Assembly: GCA_026398835.1 (NCBI GenBank)
Contig: JAPLSD010000440.1
Location: 1-5,961 of the forward strand
Source of the DNA: Pseudomonas sp.
GTDB lineage: Bacteria > Pseudomonadota > Gammaproteobacteria > Pseudomonadales > Pseudomonadaceae
DNA: 5,961 bases
Direction: 5' to 3'
Position numbers and translations under genes: made by a program. Shown here piece by piece: positions 1-5,749 of this stretch. The first letter of the stretch is position 1; every line of letters starts with the position of its first letter. Under the pieces are notes generated by a model. It made no database searches. It had not been told where the DNA came from and saw only the letters and a list, made by a program, of their open reading frames with translations.

Positions 1-81
1 GGCGGCCTCGACTGAAAAGACACAAGGCAGGATCAGCGACAGGCACAATGCGGGCAGTGCCAAGCGGTAGACAGGGGGCAT
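1..81 (-). CDS. Divergent gene for an exported protein, N-terminal fragment (27 codons)
   Basis: Reading the minus strand from the ATG at 81-79 gives 27 in-frame codons without a stop up to the left edge. The peptide begins MPPVYRLALPALC and continues as a hydrophobic stretch (LSLILP) to an SVEA/A end. This is a well-formed signal peptide: one Arg at residue 6, a hydrophobic core of about 15 residues, and a likely cleavage after Ala26. The protein is therefore probably sent to the periplasm or outer membrane. No strong Shine-Dalgarno precedes the ATG, and an in-frame TAG (117-115) closes the frame upstream, so no long N-terminal extension is possible. The body of the protein is outside the window and I cannot name the family. 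It is transcribed away from the sensor kinase gene, so the two share the short region 82-155. Confidence 0.6.
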   Translation of the reverse strand, partial: MPPVYRLALPALCLSLILPCVFSVEAA

Positions 82-155
82 CGGATATTCCAGGCCAGAA
101 GTAATCCCGGCAGCCTAATGGGTTGGTCAGTATTTGTCAGTGTGTGAGACTTCAG

Positions 156-2546
156 ATGATGCGTTTTCGCTGCCTGTTGGTTATCGGCTGTTTTTGCCTT
201 CCCTTGATGGCATTGGCGGCGCCTGCGCCCCAAGTGCCCGTCGCGCAGTTGAATGCCGAGCAGCGTCAATGGCTCGAGCAACACCCCGAGCTGCGTGTCG
301 GGTTGGTGCTGCAAGCACCCTATGCACAATTTGATCGCCGCTTGCAGCGTTTGTCCGGGGCCAATGTCGAGCTCATGAAGTGGCTGGCCAAAGCCCTCAA
401 GGTTGAGCTGAGCTGGCGCAACTTTCCGGATCAGGCGCAGTTGGAGGCCGCCGTGCGTGACGGTGAAGTCGACATCGCTCCGGGCCTGACTCAAACGCCC
501 GGTGGGTTGCGGATCTGGCAGTTTTCCGATCCCTATATGCGCGTGCCGCAATTGATAGTCAGCGAGCAGAAAGGCGCCGGTGCGGTGGAGCTGGAGAAGC
601 TCGACAGCCAGACCCGTGTCGCTGTGCGCATGCCCAGCGCGGTTGCCGATTACCTGCGCAGCACCTACGGAAATCTGAATTTGCAGGGTGTGCCGCTGGA
701 GCGCCAGGCCTTGCAACTGCTCTTGAGCCAGCAGGCCCGGTATGCCGTGGTGGATGAAGCGCAGCTCAGTCGCTTGTCGGCCGAGCCAGAGTTTGCTGAT
801 CTGGTGGTGGTCGGTGATATAGGCCTGCCACAATTACTGCGGGTTGCCACACGACGTGACTGGCCTGAGCTGGCGGGGATCGTTGAAAGGGCGCTGCATG
901 CGATCCCTGCGCGGGATCTGGAACAACTGCACAGTCGCTGGCTGCAACCCAAGTACCCGCGCTTGACCGAGTCGCCGGGTTTTTGGCAGAACCTCTGTCT
1001 ATTGCTGACCGTGTTGTTGCTCAGCAGCATGGCCATCGTCACCTGGCAGCGTCGTCAGCAACACAGCCTTGAGCAACGCTTGTTGGCGGCCCGTGAGGAC
1101 ATCGCCCTTCGCGAGGCCAGCGAAGAAGCCTTGCGCCTGACGCAGTTTTCCATCGATCAAAGTACCGTCGGGATTCTCTGGGTCAACTGGGACAGCCATG
1201 TCCGTTACGCCAACCGGGCGGCTGAAGCGATGCTCGGTTATGCACCGGGCGATGTTATCGATCGCCCCTTGATCGATTTCGAACCCGGCCTGCATATGGA
1301 TCGCTGGTTAACATTGTGGAAACGCGCCCGCGCCAGCGAGGACGGGCCACAAAGCTTCGAAACCAACTGCGTTCGCGCCGATGGCAGCATCCTGCCCGCC
1401 GACGTATCGCTGAGCTTCCTGCGCTTTCGTGATGGCGAGTACCTCGTGGTCTATCTCAACGACGTCACCGAGCGTCGGCGTGCCTTGGCCGCTTTGCAGG
1501 AAAGCGAGGCGCGGTTGCAGGGTATTGCCGCCAATGTGCCGGGGCTAGTGTTTCGCCTGGAGCGGGCGCCAGTCACCGGGCAGATTGACTTCGCCTACAT
1601 CAGTGAAGGCAGTGAAAGCCTGGTGGGTTATTCCCCGGCGACACTTAGTCATCGTGACAAAGGCTTGCGCAGCCTGGTCCATCCGGACGACAAGGCCAGT
1701 TATCACCAGACTCAGGATTACGCTCTGGACACTGACAGCGACTGGTCCTGGCAAGGACGAATTGTGACGCGCCAGGGCGAGCAGCGTTGGGCGGAAATCA
1801 AGGCAATCACCCGTCGTCTGGATGACGGCGCGGTGGTTTGGGACGGGATTGTCTGGGACATCAGCGAAAGCAAACGTATCGAGCTGGAGTTGGCCAGTTC
1901 TCGCGAGCAATTGCGTGAGTTGTCCGCTCACCTGGAAAGCGTACGGGAAGAGGAAAAGGCCCGCATTGCCCGGGAAGTTCACGATGAGCTGGGTCAGATG
2001 CTGACCGTGCTCAAGCTGGAAACCTCGATGTGTGAGCTGGCTTACGCGCAACTTGATCCAGGTTTGAACGAGCGGCTCAACAGCATGAAGCGCCTGATCG
2101 CGCAGCTGTTCCAACTGGTGCGCGATGTCGCCACGGCGCTACGCCCGCCGATCCTCGATGCGGGGATCGCCTCGGCCATCGAATGGCAGGCACGACGCTT
2201 CGAGGCGCGCACGCAGATTCCCTGTCTGGTCCAGGTGCCGGAAAATCTGCCGGCACTGAGCGACGCCAAGGCCATTGGTTTGTTCCGCATCCTTCAGGAG
2301 GCACTGACCAATGTCATGCGCCATGCTCAGGCGCATACTGTCGAATTGACACTGGCTCTTGAGGGCAGTGATTTGTGCCTGACCGTCAGCGACGATGGCC
2401 AGGGTTTCGTCCCGGCGACAGGCCGACCTACGTCGTTTGGCGTGGTGGGCATGCGTGAGCGAGTGTTGATCATGGGCGGCAGTCTGTCGCTGGACAGTGA
2501 GCTGGGTGAAGGCACGACGTTGAGCGTGCGAGTGCCGTTGGATTAG
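156..2546 (+). CDS. agtS: Membrane sensor histidine kinase with periplasmic SBP_bac_3 domain and two PAS domains (AgtS-like)
   Basis: This is a 796-residue sensor kinase, the likely partner of the regulator gene 9 bases downstream. Residues 1-21 form a signal peptide ending Ala-Leu-Ala. Residues ~45-265 form a Venus-flytrap SBP_bac_3 domain (LRVGL at 46-50, DGEVDIAPGLTQT, then FSDPY at 123-127). Residues 276-297 are a membrane helix followed by RR. PAS 1 covers ~325-440 and ends DVTERR; PAS 2 covers ~450-573 and ends WDISESKR. A charged, probably coiled-coil linker leads to the HisKA_3 core with phospho-acceptor His609 in REVHDELGQ. The HATPase_c domain shows the N-box Asn719, DDGQG (746-750) and GVVGMRER (762-769). 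All catalytic motifs are intact. I chose the ATG at 156 because it puts the signal peptide at the N terminus; a TTG at 123 would add 11 residues, and ATG 159 is also possible. The PAO1 homolog responds to GABA and 5-aminovalerate (recalled knowledge); the same ligand here is inference. Confidence 0.85.
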   Translation: MMRFRCLLVIGCFCLPLMALAAPAPQVPVAQLNAEQRQWLEQHPELRVGLVLQAPYAQFDRRLQRLSGANVELMKWLAKALKVELSWRNFPDQAQLEAAVRDGEVDIAPGLTQTPGGLRIWQFSDPYMRVPQLIVSEQKGAGAVELEKLDSQTRVAVRMPSAVADYLRSTYGNLNLQGVPLERQALQLLLSQQARYAVVDEAQLSRLSAEPEFADLVVVGDIGLPQLLRVATRRDWPELAGIVERALHAIPARDLEQLHSRWLQPKYPRLTESPGFWQNLCLLLTVLLLSSMAIVTWQRRQQHSLEQRLLAAREDIALREASEEALRLTQFSIDQSTVGILWVNWDSHVRYANRAAEAMLGYAPGDVIDRPLIDFEPGLHMDRWLTLWKRARASEDGPQSFETNCVRADGSILPADVSLSFLRFRDGEYLVVYLNDVTERRRALAALQESEARLQGIAANVPGLVFRLERAPVTGQIDFAYISEGSESLVGYSPATLSHRDKGLRSLVHPDDKASYHQTQDYALDTDSDWSWQGRIVTRQGEQRWAEIKAITRRLDDGAVVWDGIVWDISESKRIELELASSREQLRELSAHLESVREEEKARIAREVHDELGQMLTVLKLETSMCELAYAQLDPGLNERLNSMKRLIAQLFQLVRDVATALRPPILDAGIASAIEWQARRFEARTQIPCLVQVPENLPALSDAKAIGLFRILQEALTNVMRHAQAHTVELTLALEGSDLCLTVSDDGQGFVPATGRPTSFGVVGMRERVLIMGGSLSLDSELGEGTTLSVRVPLD

Positions 2547-2549
2547 GAG
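2545..2549 (+). promoter_or_regulatory. Shine-Dalgarno of the response-regulator gene, overlapping the kinase stop codon
   Basis: AGGAG lies six bases before the GTG start at 2556, and its first two bases are the last two of the TAG stop of the kinase gene (2544-2546). This fixes the GTG as the start and points to translational coupling: ribosomes finishing the kinase expose or reuse the same site. Confidence 0.8.
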
Positions 2550-2555
2550 AAGCGC

Positions 2556-3185
2556 GTGATCCGTGTATTGGTAGCCGAAGACCACACCATCGTTCGTGAA
2601 GGCATCAAGCAGTTGATTGGCCTGGCCAAGGATTTGATCGTGGTGGGGGAGGCGAGTAATGGTGAGCAACTGCTCGAAACCTTGCGCCATGTTCCGTGTG
2701 AAGTGGTGTTGCTGGATATCTCCATGCCCGGCGTCAATGGTCTGGAGGCGATCCCGCGGATTCGCGCGCTGAACAATCCGCCAGCGATTCTGGTGCTGTC
2801 GATGCACGACGAGGCGCAAATGGCTGCCCGTGCATTGAAAGTCGGCGCAGCCGGTTATGCCACCAAGGACAGCGATCCGGCACTGCTGCTCACCGCAATC
2901 CGCAAGGTCGCGGCAGGTGGGCGTTATATCGACCCGGACCTGGCCGATCGGATGGTCTTCGAAGTCGGTCTGACCGACTCGCGGCCGTTGCATTCGTTGC
3001 TGTCAGAGCGTGAGTTCTCGGTGTTTGAGAGGCTAGCCCAAGGCGCGAACGTCAACGACATCGCCCAGCAGTTGGCGTTAAGCAGCAAGACCATCAGCAC
3101 CCATAAAGCGCGGTTGATGCAGAAACTCAACATCACCTCGCTGGCGGAGTTGGTGAAATACGCGATGGAGCACAAACTGCTCTGA
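2556..3185 (+). CDS. agtR: NarL/FixJ-family response regulator with LuxR-type HTH (AgtR-like)
   Basis: This 209-residue protein has the usual length of two-domain NarL-family regulators. The receiver domain (~1-120) has acidic pocket residues Glu8-Asp9, phospho-acceptor Asp54 in LLDISMPGVNG, Ser82 as the switch residue and Lys104 in YATKD. The LuxR-type DNA-binding domain (~146-209) shows the LSEREFSVFERLAQG entry and the recognition-helix region SSKTISTHKARLMQKL. All residues needed for phosphorylation are present. It starts with GTG, supported by an AGGAG six bases upstream, and follows the kinase gene by only 9 bases, so the pair is one transcript and almost certainly cognate. The PAO1 homolog (PA0601) activates the adjacent transporter genes and has also been linked to peptidoglycan/GlcNAc-responsive virulence control (recalled knowledge). 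Its probable target here is the region 3186-3451, by inference from adjacency and palindromes. Confidence 0.87.
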   Translation: MIRVLVAEDHTIVREGIKQLIGLAKDLIVVGEASNGEQLLETLRHVPCEVVLLDISMPGVNGLEAIPRIRALNNPPAILVLSMHDEAQMAARALKVGAAGYATKDSDPALLLTAIRKVAAGGRYIDPDLADRMVFEVGLTDSRPLHSLLSEREFSVFERLAQGANVNDIAQQLALSSKTISTHKARLMQKLNITSLAELVKYAMEHKLL

Positions 3186-3203
3186 CACATCGCGATCTCC
3201 CCG

Positions 3204-3223
3204 CGTAGACATATCCATCTACG
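3204..3223. repeat. Inverted repeat CGTAGA-N8-TCTACG, candidate regulator site
   Basis: The two 6-base arms (3204-3209 and 3218-3223) are perfect reverse complements around the spacer CATATCCA. It starts 18 bases after the regulator stop codon. No T-run follows, so a terminator is unlikely. The GTAG...CTAC outer pattern is shared with the palindrome at 3318-3333. Confidence 0.45.
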
Positions 3224-3317
3224 ACATTCTCCGCAAGGCCGGTTTTGTCTGTACTTGCGGCTTGCAGCTCAACTCTTGCTGCTGCTTCCCCGCGACATAC
3301 CCAATCACGCCATCCTT

Positions 3318-3333
3318 GTAGGGCAATCCCTAC
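3318..3333. repeat. Palindrome GTAGGG-CAAT-CCCTAC, best candidate AgtR operator
   Basis: Two perfect 6-base arms surround a 4-base spacer. The site is centred about 126 bases upstream of the ATPase start and about 50 bases upstream of a start point predicted from the -10-like CTCATA at 3365-3370. GTA/TAC-containing dyads of this size are typical of dimeric NarL/FixJ-type regulators. Assignment to the neighbouring regulator is inference. Confidence 0.5.
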
Positions 3334-3399
3334 CCCGAACCTTCCATCCGGCTTAGGCCAATCTCTCATACCCCCCGATTTGCGTGGTTGTAAGGAGCC

Positions 3400-3411
3400 A
3401 CTAGGCTTAGT
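3400..3411. repeat. Near-palindrome ACTAGGCTTAGT
   Basis: The dodecamer is a palindrome apart from one symmetric mismatched pair (ACTA-G-GC-T-TAGT). It lies 40 bases before the ATPase ribosome binding site, exactly 80 bases centre to centre from the 3318-3333 palindrome. It could be a second protein site or chance. Confidence 0.25.
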
Positions 3412-3440
3412 CCACGGCAGTCCTACATATAAAGAACACA

Positions 3441-3446
3441 AAGGTG
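3441..3446 (+). promoter_or_regulatory. Shine-Dalgarno that sets the ATPase start
   Basis: AAGGTG lies five bases before the ATG at 3452. This supports that ATG over the upstream in-frame start at 3245, which would add 69 residues of non-conserved-looking sequence. An A-rich stretch (AAGAACAC, 3432-3439) just upstream matches the Hfq/Crc AAnAAnAA pattern at all but its last base. Confidence 0.7.
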
Positions 3447-3451
3447 CGGGT

Positions 3452-4576
3452 ATGAGCGAGGTCGATTCAAGCGCTGGGGCGAAAGATGTTCTGGTCAGCT
3501 TTCGTGGTGTGCAAAAGAGCTACGACGGCGAGAACCTGATCGTCAAAGACCTCAACCTGGAAATTCGCAAAGGCGAATTTCTCACCCTGCTCGGGCCTTC
3601 CGGCTCTGGCAAGACCACCAGCCTGATGATGCTGGCCGGTTTCGAAACCCCGACCGCCGGCGAAATCCAGCTGGCCGGGCGCTCGATCAACAATGTCCCG
3701 CCGCACAAGCGCGACATCGGCATGGTGTTTCAGAACTATGCGCTGTTCCCGCACATGACCGTCGCCGAGAACCTGGCGTTCCCGCTGTCGGTGCGTGGCT
3801 TGAGCAAGACCGACATCAGCGAACGGGTCAAACGTGTACTGAGCATGGTTCAGCTCGATGCCTTCGCCCAGCGTTATCCGGCACAACTTTCCGGTGGTCA
3901 GCAGCAGCGTGTGGCCCTGGCCCGGGCGCTGGTGTTCGAACCGCAATTGGTGCTGATGGATGAGCCCCTCGGCGCGCTGGATAAACAGCTGCGTGAACAC
4001 ATGCAGATGGAGATCAAACACCTGCATCAACGCCTCGGTCTGACAGTGGTTTACGTGACCCATGATCAGGGTGAAGCGCTGACCATGTCCGATCGGGTGG
4101 CAGTGTTCCATCAGGGCGAGATCCAGCAGATCGCTGCTCCGCGCACCCTCTACGAAGAGCCAAAGAACACCTTCGTGGCCAACTTCATCGGCGAAAACAA
4201 CCGCCTCAATGGCCGCTTGCACAGCCAGGACGGCGATCGTTGCGTGGTCGAGCTGAGCCGTGGCGAGAAGGTCGAGGCGCTGGCCGTGAATGTTGGCAAG
4301 ACCGGAGAACCGGTGACCCTGTCCATTCGTCCAGAGCGCGTGAGTTTGAACGGTTCCAGCGAATCCTGCGTCAACCGCTTCTCGGGGCGTGTGGAGGAGT
4401 TCATCTATTTGGGCGACCACGTCCGCGTGCGTCTGGAAGTCTGCGGCAAGACCGATTTCTTTGTGAAACAACCGATCGCCGAGCTGGACCCGGCTCTGGC
4501 GGTCGGTGATGTGGTACCGCTTGGCTGGCAGGTCGAACACGTTCGCGCGCTCGACCCACTTCTAGAGGCGAACTGA
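3452..4576 (+). CDS. agtA: ABC transporter ATP-binding protein, PotA/spermidine-type family (AgtA-like)
   Basis: This 374-residue cytoplasmic ATPase energises uptake by the permease and binding protein encoded downstream. All nucleotide-binding motifs are intact: Walker A GPSGSGKTT (48-56), Q-loop Gln94 in MVFQNYALFPHMTV, signature LSGGQ (146-150), Walker B LVLMDEP (166-172) with catalytic Glu171, D-loop GALD (174-177) and switch His204 in YVTHDQGEAL. The C-terminal third (~245-370) is a TOBE-type regulatory domain with the FIGENN entry (245-250) and SIRPERV (291-297), as in PotA-like and sugar-type importers. Length fits the family. The family includes polyamine, putrescine and related amine importers. 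The specific agtA assignment (GABA/5-aminovalerate uptake in PAO1) comes from its place directly after a linked kinase/regulator pair and before a cognate binding protein. It is the first gene of the transporter operon and lies 49 bases before the next. Confidence 0.87.
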   Translation: MSEVDSSAGAKDVLVSFRGVQKSYDGENLIVKDLNLEIRKGEFLTLLGPSGSGKTTSLMMLAGFETPTAGEIQLAGRSINNVPPHKRDIGMVFQNYALFPHMTVAENLAFPLSVRGLSKTDISERVKRVLSMVQLDAFAQRYPAQLSGGQQQRVALARALVFEPQLVLMDEPLGALDKQLREHMQMEIKHLHQRLGLTVVYVTHDQGEALTMSDRVAVFHQGEIQQIAAPRTLYEEPKNTFVANFIGENNRLNGRLHSQDGDRCVVELSRGEKVEALAVNVGKTGEPVTLSIRPERVSLNGSSESCVNRFSGRVEEFIYLGDHVRVRLEVCGKTDFFVKQPIAELDPALAVGDVVPLGWQVEHVRALDPLLEAN

Positions 4577-4611
4577 TCGCCCCCTTGCTTCACCAACACC
4601 AACCTGCACGT

Positions 4612-4625
4612 GGAGAGAACAATAA
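4612..4625 (+). promoter_or_regulatory. Shine-Dalgarno plus A-rich AAnAAnAA (Hfq/Crc-type) motif before the binding-protein gene
   Basis: GGAGAG (4612-4617) is the ribosome binding site. It is followed directly by AACAATAA (4618-4625), which abuts the ATG at 4626. The octamer is a perfect match to AAnAAnAA, the catabolite-activity motif through which Hfq with Crc blocks translation in Pseudomonas. Its position between Shine-Dalgarno and start codon is where such sites act. Function here is inferred. Confidence 0.55.
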
Positions 4626-5666
4626 ATGTTGAGATCCCTGAAATTCACCGCACTGGCCCTGGGCATGATGGGTGCGACGCACGCGATGGCTGGCCCGGAC
4701 CTGACCGTAGTGTCCTTTGGCGGGGCGAACAAGGCTGCTCAGGTCAAAGCCTTCTACGCACCGTGGGAAACAGCGGGCAACGGCAAGATCGTTGCCGGCG
4801 AATACAACGGTGAAATGGCCAAGGTCAAAGCCATGGTCGACACCAAGAGCGTGTCCTGGGATCTGGTGGAAGTGGAATCGCCAGAGCTGTCCCGTGGCTG
4901 TGACGAAGACATGTTCGAGCAGCTCGACCCGGCCCTGTTTGGCAAGTCCGAAGACTACGTCAAAGGCGCTATCCAGCCATGCGGCGTAGGCTTCTTCGTG
5001 TGGTCGACCGTGCTGGCCTACAACGCTGACAAGCTGAAAAGTGCACCGACCAGTTGGGTGGATTTCTGGGATACCAAGAAATTCCCGGGCAAGCGTGGCC
5101 TGCGTAAAGGCGCCAAGTACACCCTGGAATTCGCTTTGATGGCTGACGGCGTAGCGCCCAAAGACGTTTACAAAGTGCTGGCCGGCAAAGATGGTCAGGA
5201 CCGCGCGTTCAAGAAACTCGATGAGCTCAAGCCAAGCATTCAGTGGTGGGAAGCAGGCGCTCAGCCGCCGCAGTATCTGGCTTCCGGCGACGTCGTGATG
5301 AGCTCGGCCTACAACGGTCGGATCGCTGCCGTGCAGAAAGAAAGCAACCTGAAAGTTGTGTGGAATGGCGGTATCTACGACTTCGACGCTTGGGCGATTC
5401 CAAAAGGCCTGGATAAAGCTCGCGCGGAAGCGGCGAAGAAATTCATCGCGTTCTCGGTCATGCCACAACAGCAGAAGACCTATTCGGAAAACATCGCTTA
5501 CGGCCCGGCTAACACCCAGGCCGTACCGTTGCTGTCCAAAGACATTCTGAAAGACATGCCGACCACTCCGGAAAACATCGCTAACCAGGTGCAGATCGAC
5601 GTCAGCTTCTGGGCGGACAACGGTGAGCAACTGGAGCAGCGCTTCAACTCGTGGGCTGCCAAGTAA
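4626..5666 (+). CDS. agtB: Periplasmic substrate-binding protein of the ABC importer (AgtB-like, PotD/SBP_bac type)
   Basis: The 346-residue precursor has a clean signal peptide: Lys and Arg in the n-region, a hydrophobic core, and Ala20-Met21-Ala22 before Gly23. The mature protein starts GPDLTVVSFGGANKAAQVKA, the first strand and loop of type-II periplasmic binding proteins of the spermidine/putrescine-like group. Further family-like stretches are SWVDFWDTKKFPGKRGL (143-159), WWEAGAQPPQYLASGDVVM (207-225) and YNGR (229-232). It carries no lipobox, so it is a soluble periplasmic protein. Two cysteines, Cys92 and Cys119, are the only ones in the mature chain and may form a disulfide. The ATG at 4626 is preceded by GGAGAG. 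Placed between ATPase and permease genes, it is the substrate receptor of the system. GABA/5-aminovalerate binding is inferred from the PAO1 locus; a polyamine or related amine cannot be excluded from sequence. Confidence 0.86.
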   Translation: MLRSLKFTALALGMMGATHAMAGPDLTVVSFGGANKAAQVKAFYAPWETAGNGKIVAGEYNGEMAKVKAMVDTKSVSWDLVEVESPELSRGCDEDMFEQLDPALFGKSEDYVKGAIQPCGVGFFVWSTVLAYNADKLKSAPTSWVDFWDTKKFPGKRGLRKGAKYTLEFALMADGVAPKDVYKVLAGKDGQDRAFKKLDELKPSIQWWEAGAQPPQYLASGDVVMSSAYNGRIAAVQKESNLKVVWNGGIYDFDAWAIPKGLDKARAEAAKKFIAFSVMPQQQKTYSENIAYGPANTQAVPLLSKDILKDMPTTPENIANQVQIDVSFWADNGEQLEQRFNSWAAK

Positions 5667-5695
5667 CTCCTGCACCACAGGTCCTGATGAAACAC

Positions 5696-5721
5696 GCGGC
5701 GTCACTTACGGGTGACGCCGC
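5696..5721 (+). terminator. Intra-operon stem-loop after the binding-protein gene (attenuator or mRNA-stabilising hairpin)
   Basis: GCGGCGTCAC (5696-5705) and GTGACGCCGC (5712-5721) are perfect complements, giving a 10-bp, GC-rich stem with the loop TTACGG. It starts 29 bases after the binding-protein stop and ends 28 bases before the permease start. Only a short T-run follows (CATCGTTTAAAG), so termination is probably partial. Hairpins at this place in importer operons commonly raise binding-protein levels over permease levels by partial termination or by blocking 3' decay. Confidence 0.65.
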
Positions 5722-5749
5722 CATCGTTTAAAGATTTCCGGAGTTCGCT

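Larger units (their letters stand above)
3186..3451 (+). promoter_or_regulatory. Intergenic control region of the transporter operon
   Basis: These 266 bases between the regulator and ATPase genes are richer in A/T than the flanking genes. They contain two GTAG...CTAC inverted repeats, one ACTA...TAGT inverted repeat, and three direct TACCC elements (starting at 3298, 3331 and 3369). An open frame in phase with the ATPase crosses most of it (from 3245), but the peptide looks like untranslated leader: it has no domain, resembles no known N-terminus of this family, and lies before a good ribosome binding site. Possible -10 hexamers are TACATA at 3424-3429 and CTCATA at 3365-3370. Neither has a good -35, as expected for an activator-dependent promoter. 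I see no convincing -24/-12 sigma-54 pair and no good terminator after the regulator gene, so some read-through from it is possible. Confidence 0.55.

Noticed and set aside
112..140. Possible minus-strand promoter: CTGACA (140-135), 17-base spacer, TAGGCT (117-112)
   Set aside because: The -35 is good but the -10 matches consensus at only three of six positions; too weak to list as a feature, though its place before the divergent gene is suitable.
33..833. Long minus-strand open frame (266 codons) opposite the start of the kinase gene
   Set aside because: It is antisense to a clear signal peptide and SBP_bac_3 domain, has the low-complexity Gln/His/Leu-rich composition of a high-GC shadow frame, and shows no domain. 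A different minus frame carries the genuine signal peptide at 1-81.
2139..2993. Long minus-strand open frame (284 codons) opposite the kinase and regulator genes
   Set aside because: It crosses two well-supported plus-strand genes with intact catalytic motifs, is rich in Gln, His and Arg, and has no recognisable domain or ribosome binding site.
3191..3205. CGCG-N7-CGCG as a terminator for the regulator gene
   Set aside because: Four-base arms with no T-run are too weak, and they overlap the better inverted repeat at 3204-3223.
3245..3451. In-frame 69-codon N-terminal extension of the ATPase
   Set aside because: The translated stretch is unlike ABC ATPase N-termini and covers the promoter region; the ATG at 3452 has its own AAGGTG at proper spacing and gives the normal family length.
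3467..4540. Minus-strand open frame (357 codons) opposite the ATPase gene
   Set aside because: The opposite strand encodes every ABC ATPase motif in order; the antisense product is a composition artefact of GC-rich codon use.
4590..5705. Minus-strand open frame (371 codons) opposite the binding-protein gene
   Set aside because: It is an exact shadow of a gene with a signal peptide, a good Shine-Dalgarno and family-like motifs; no independent support.
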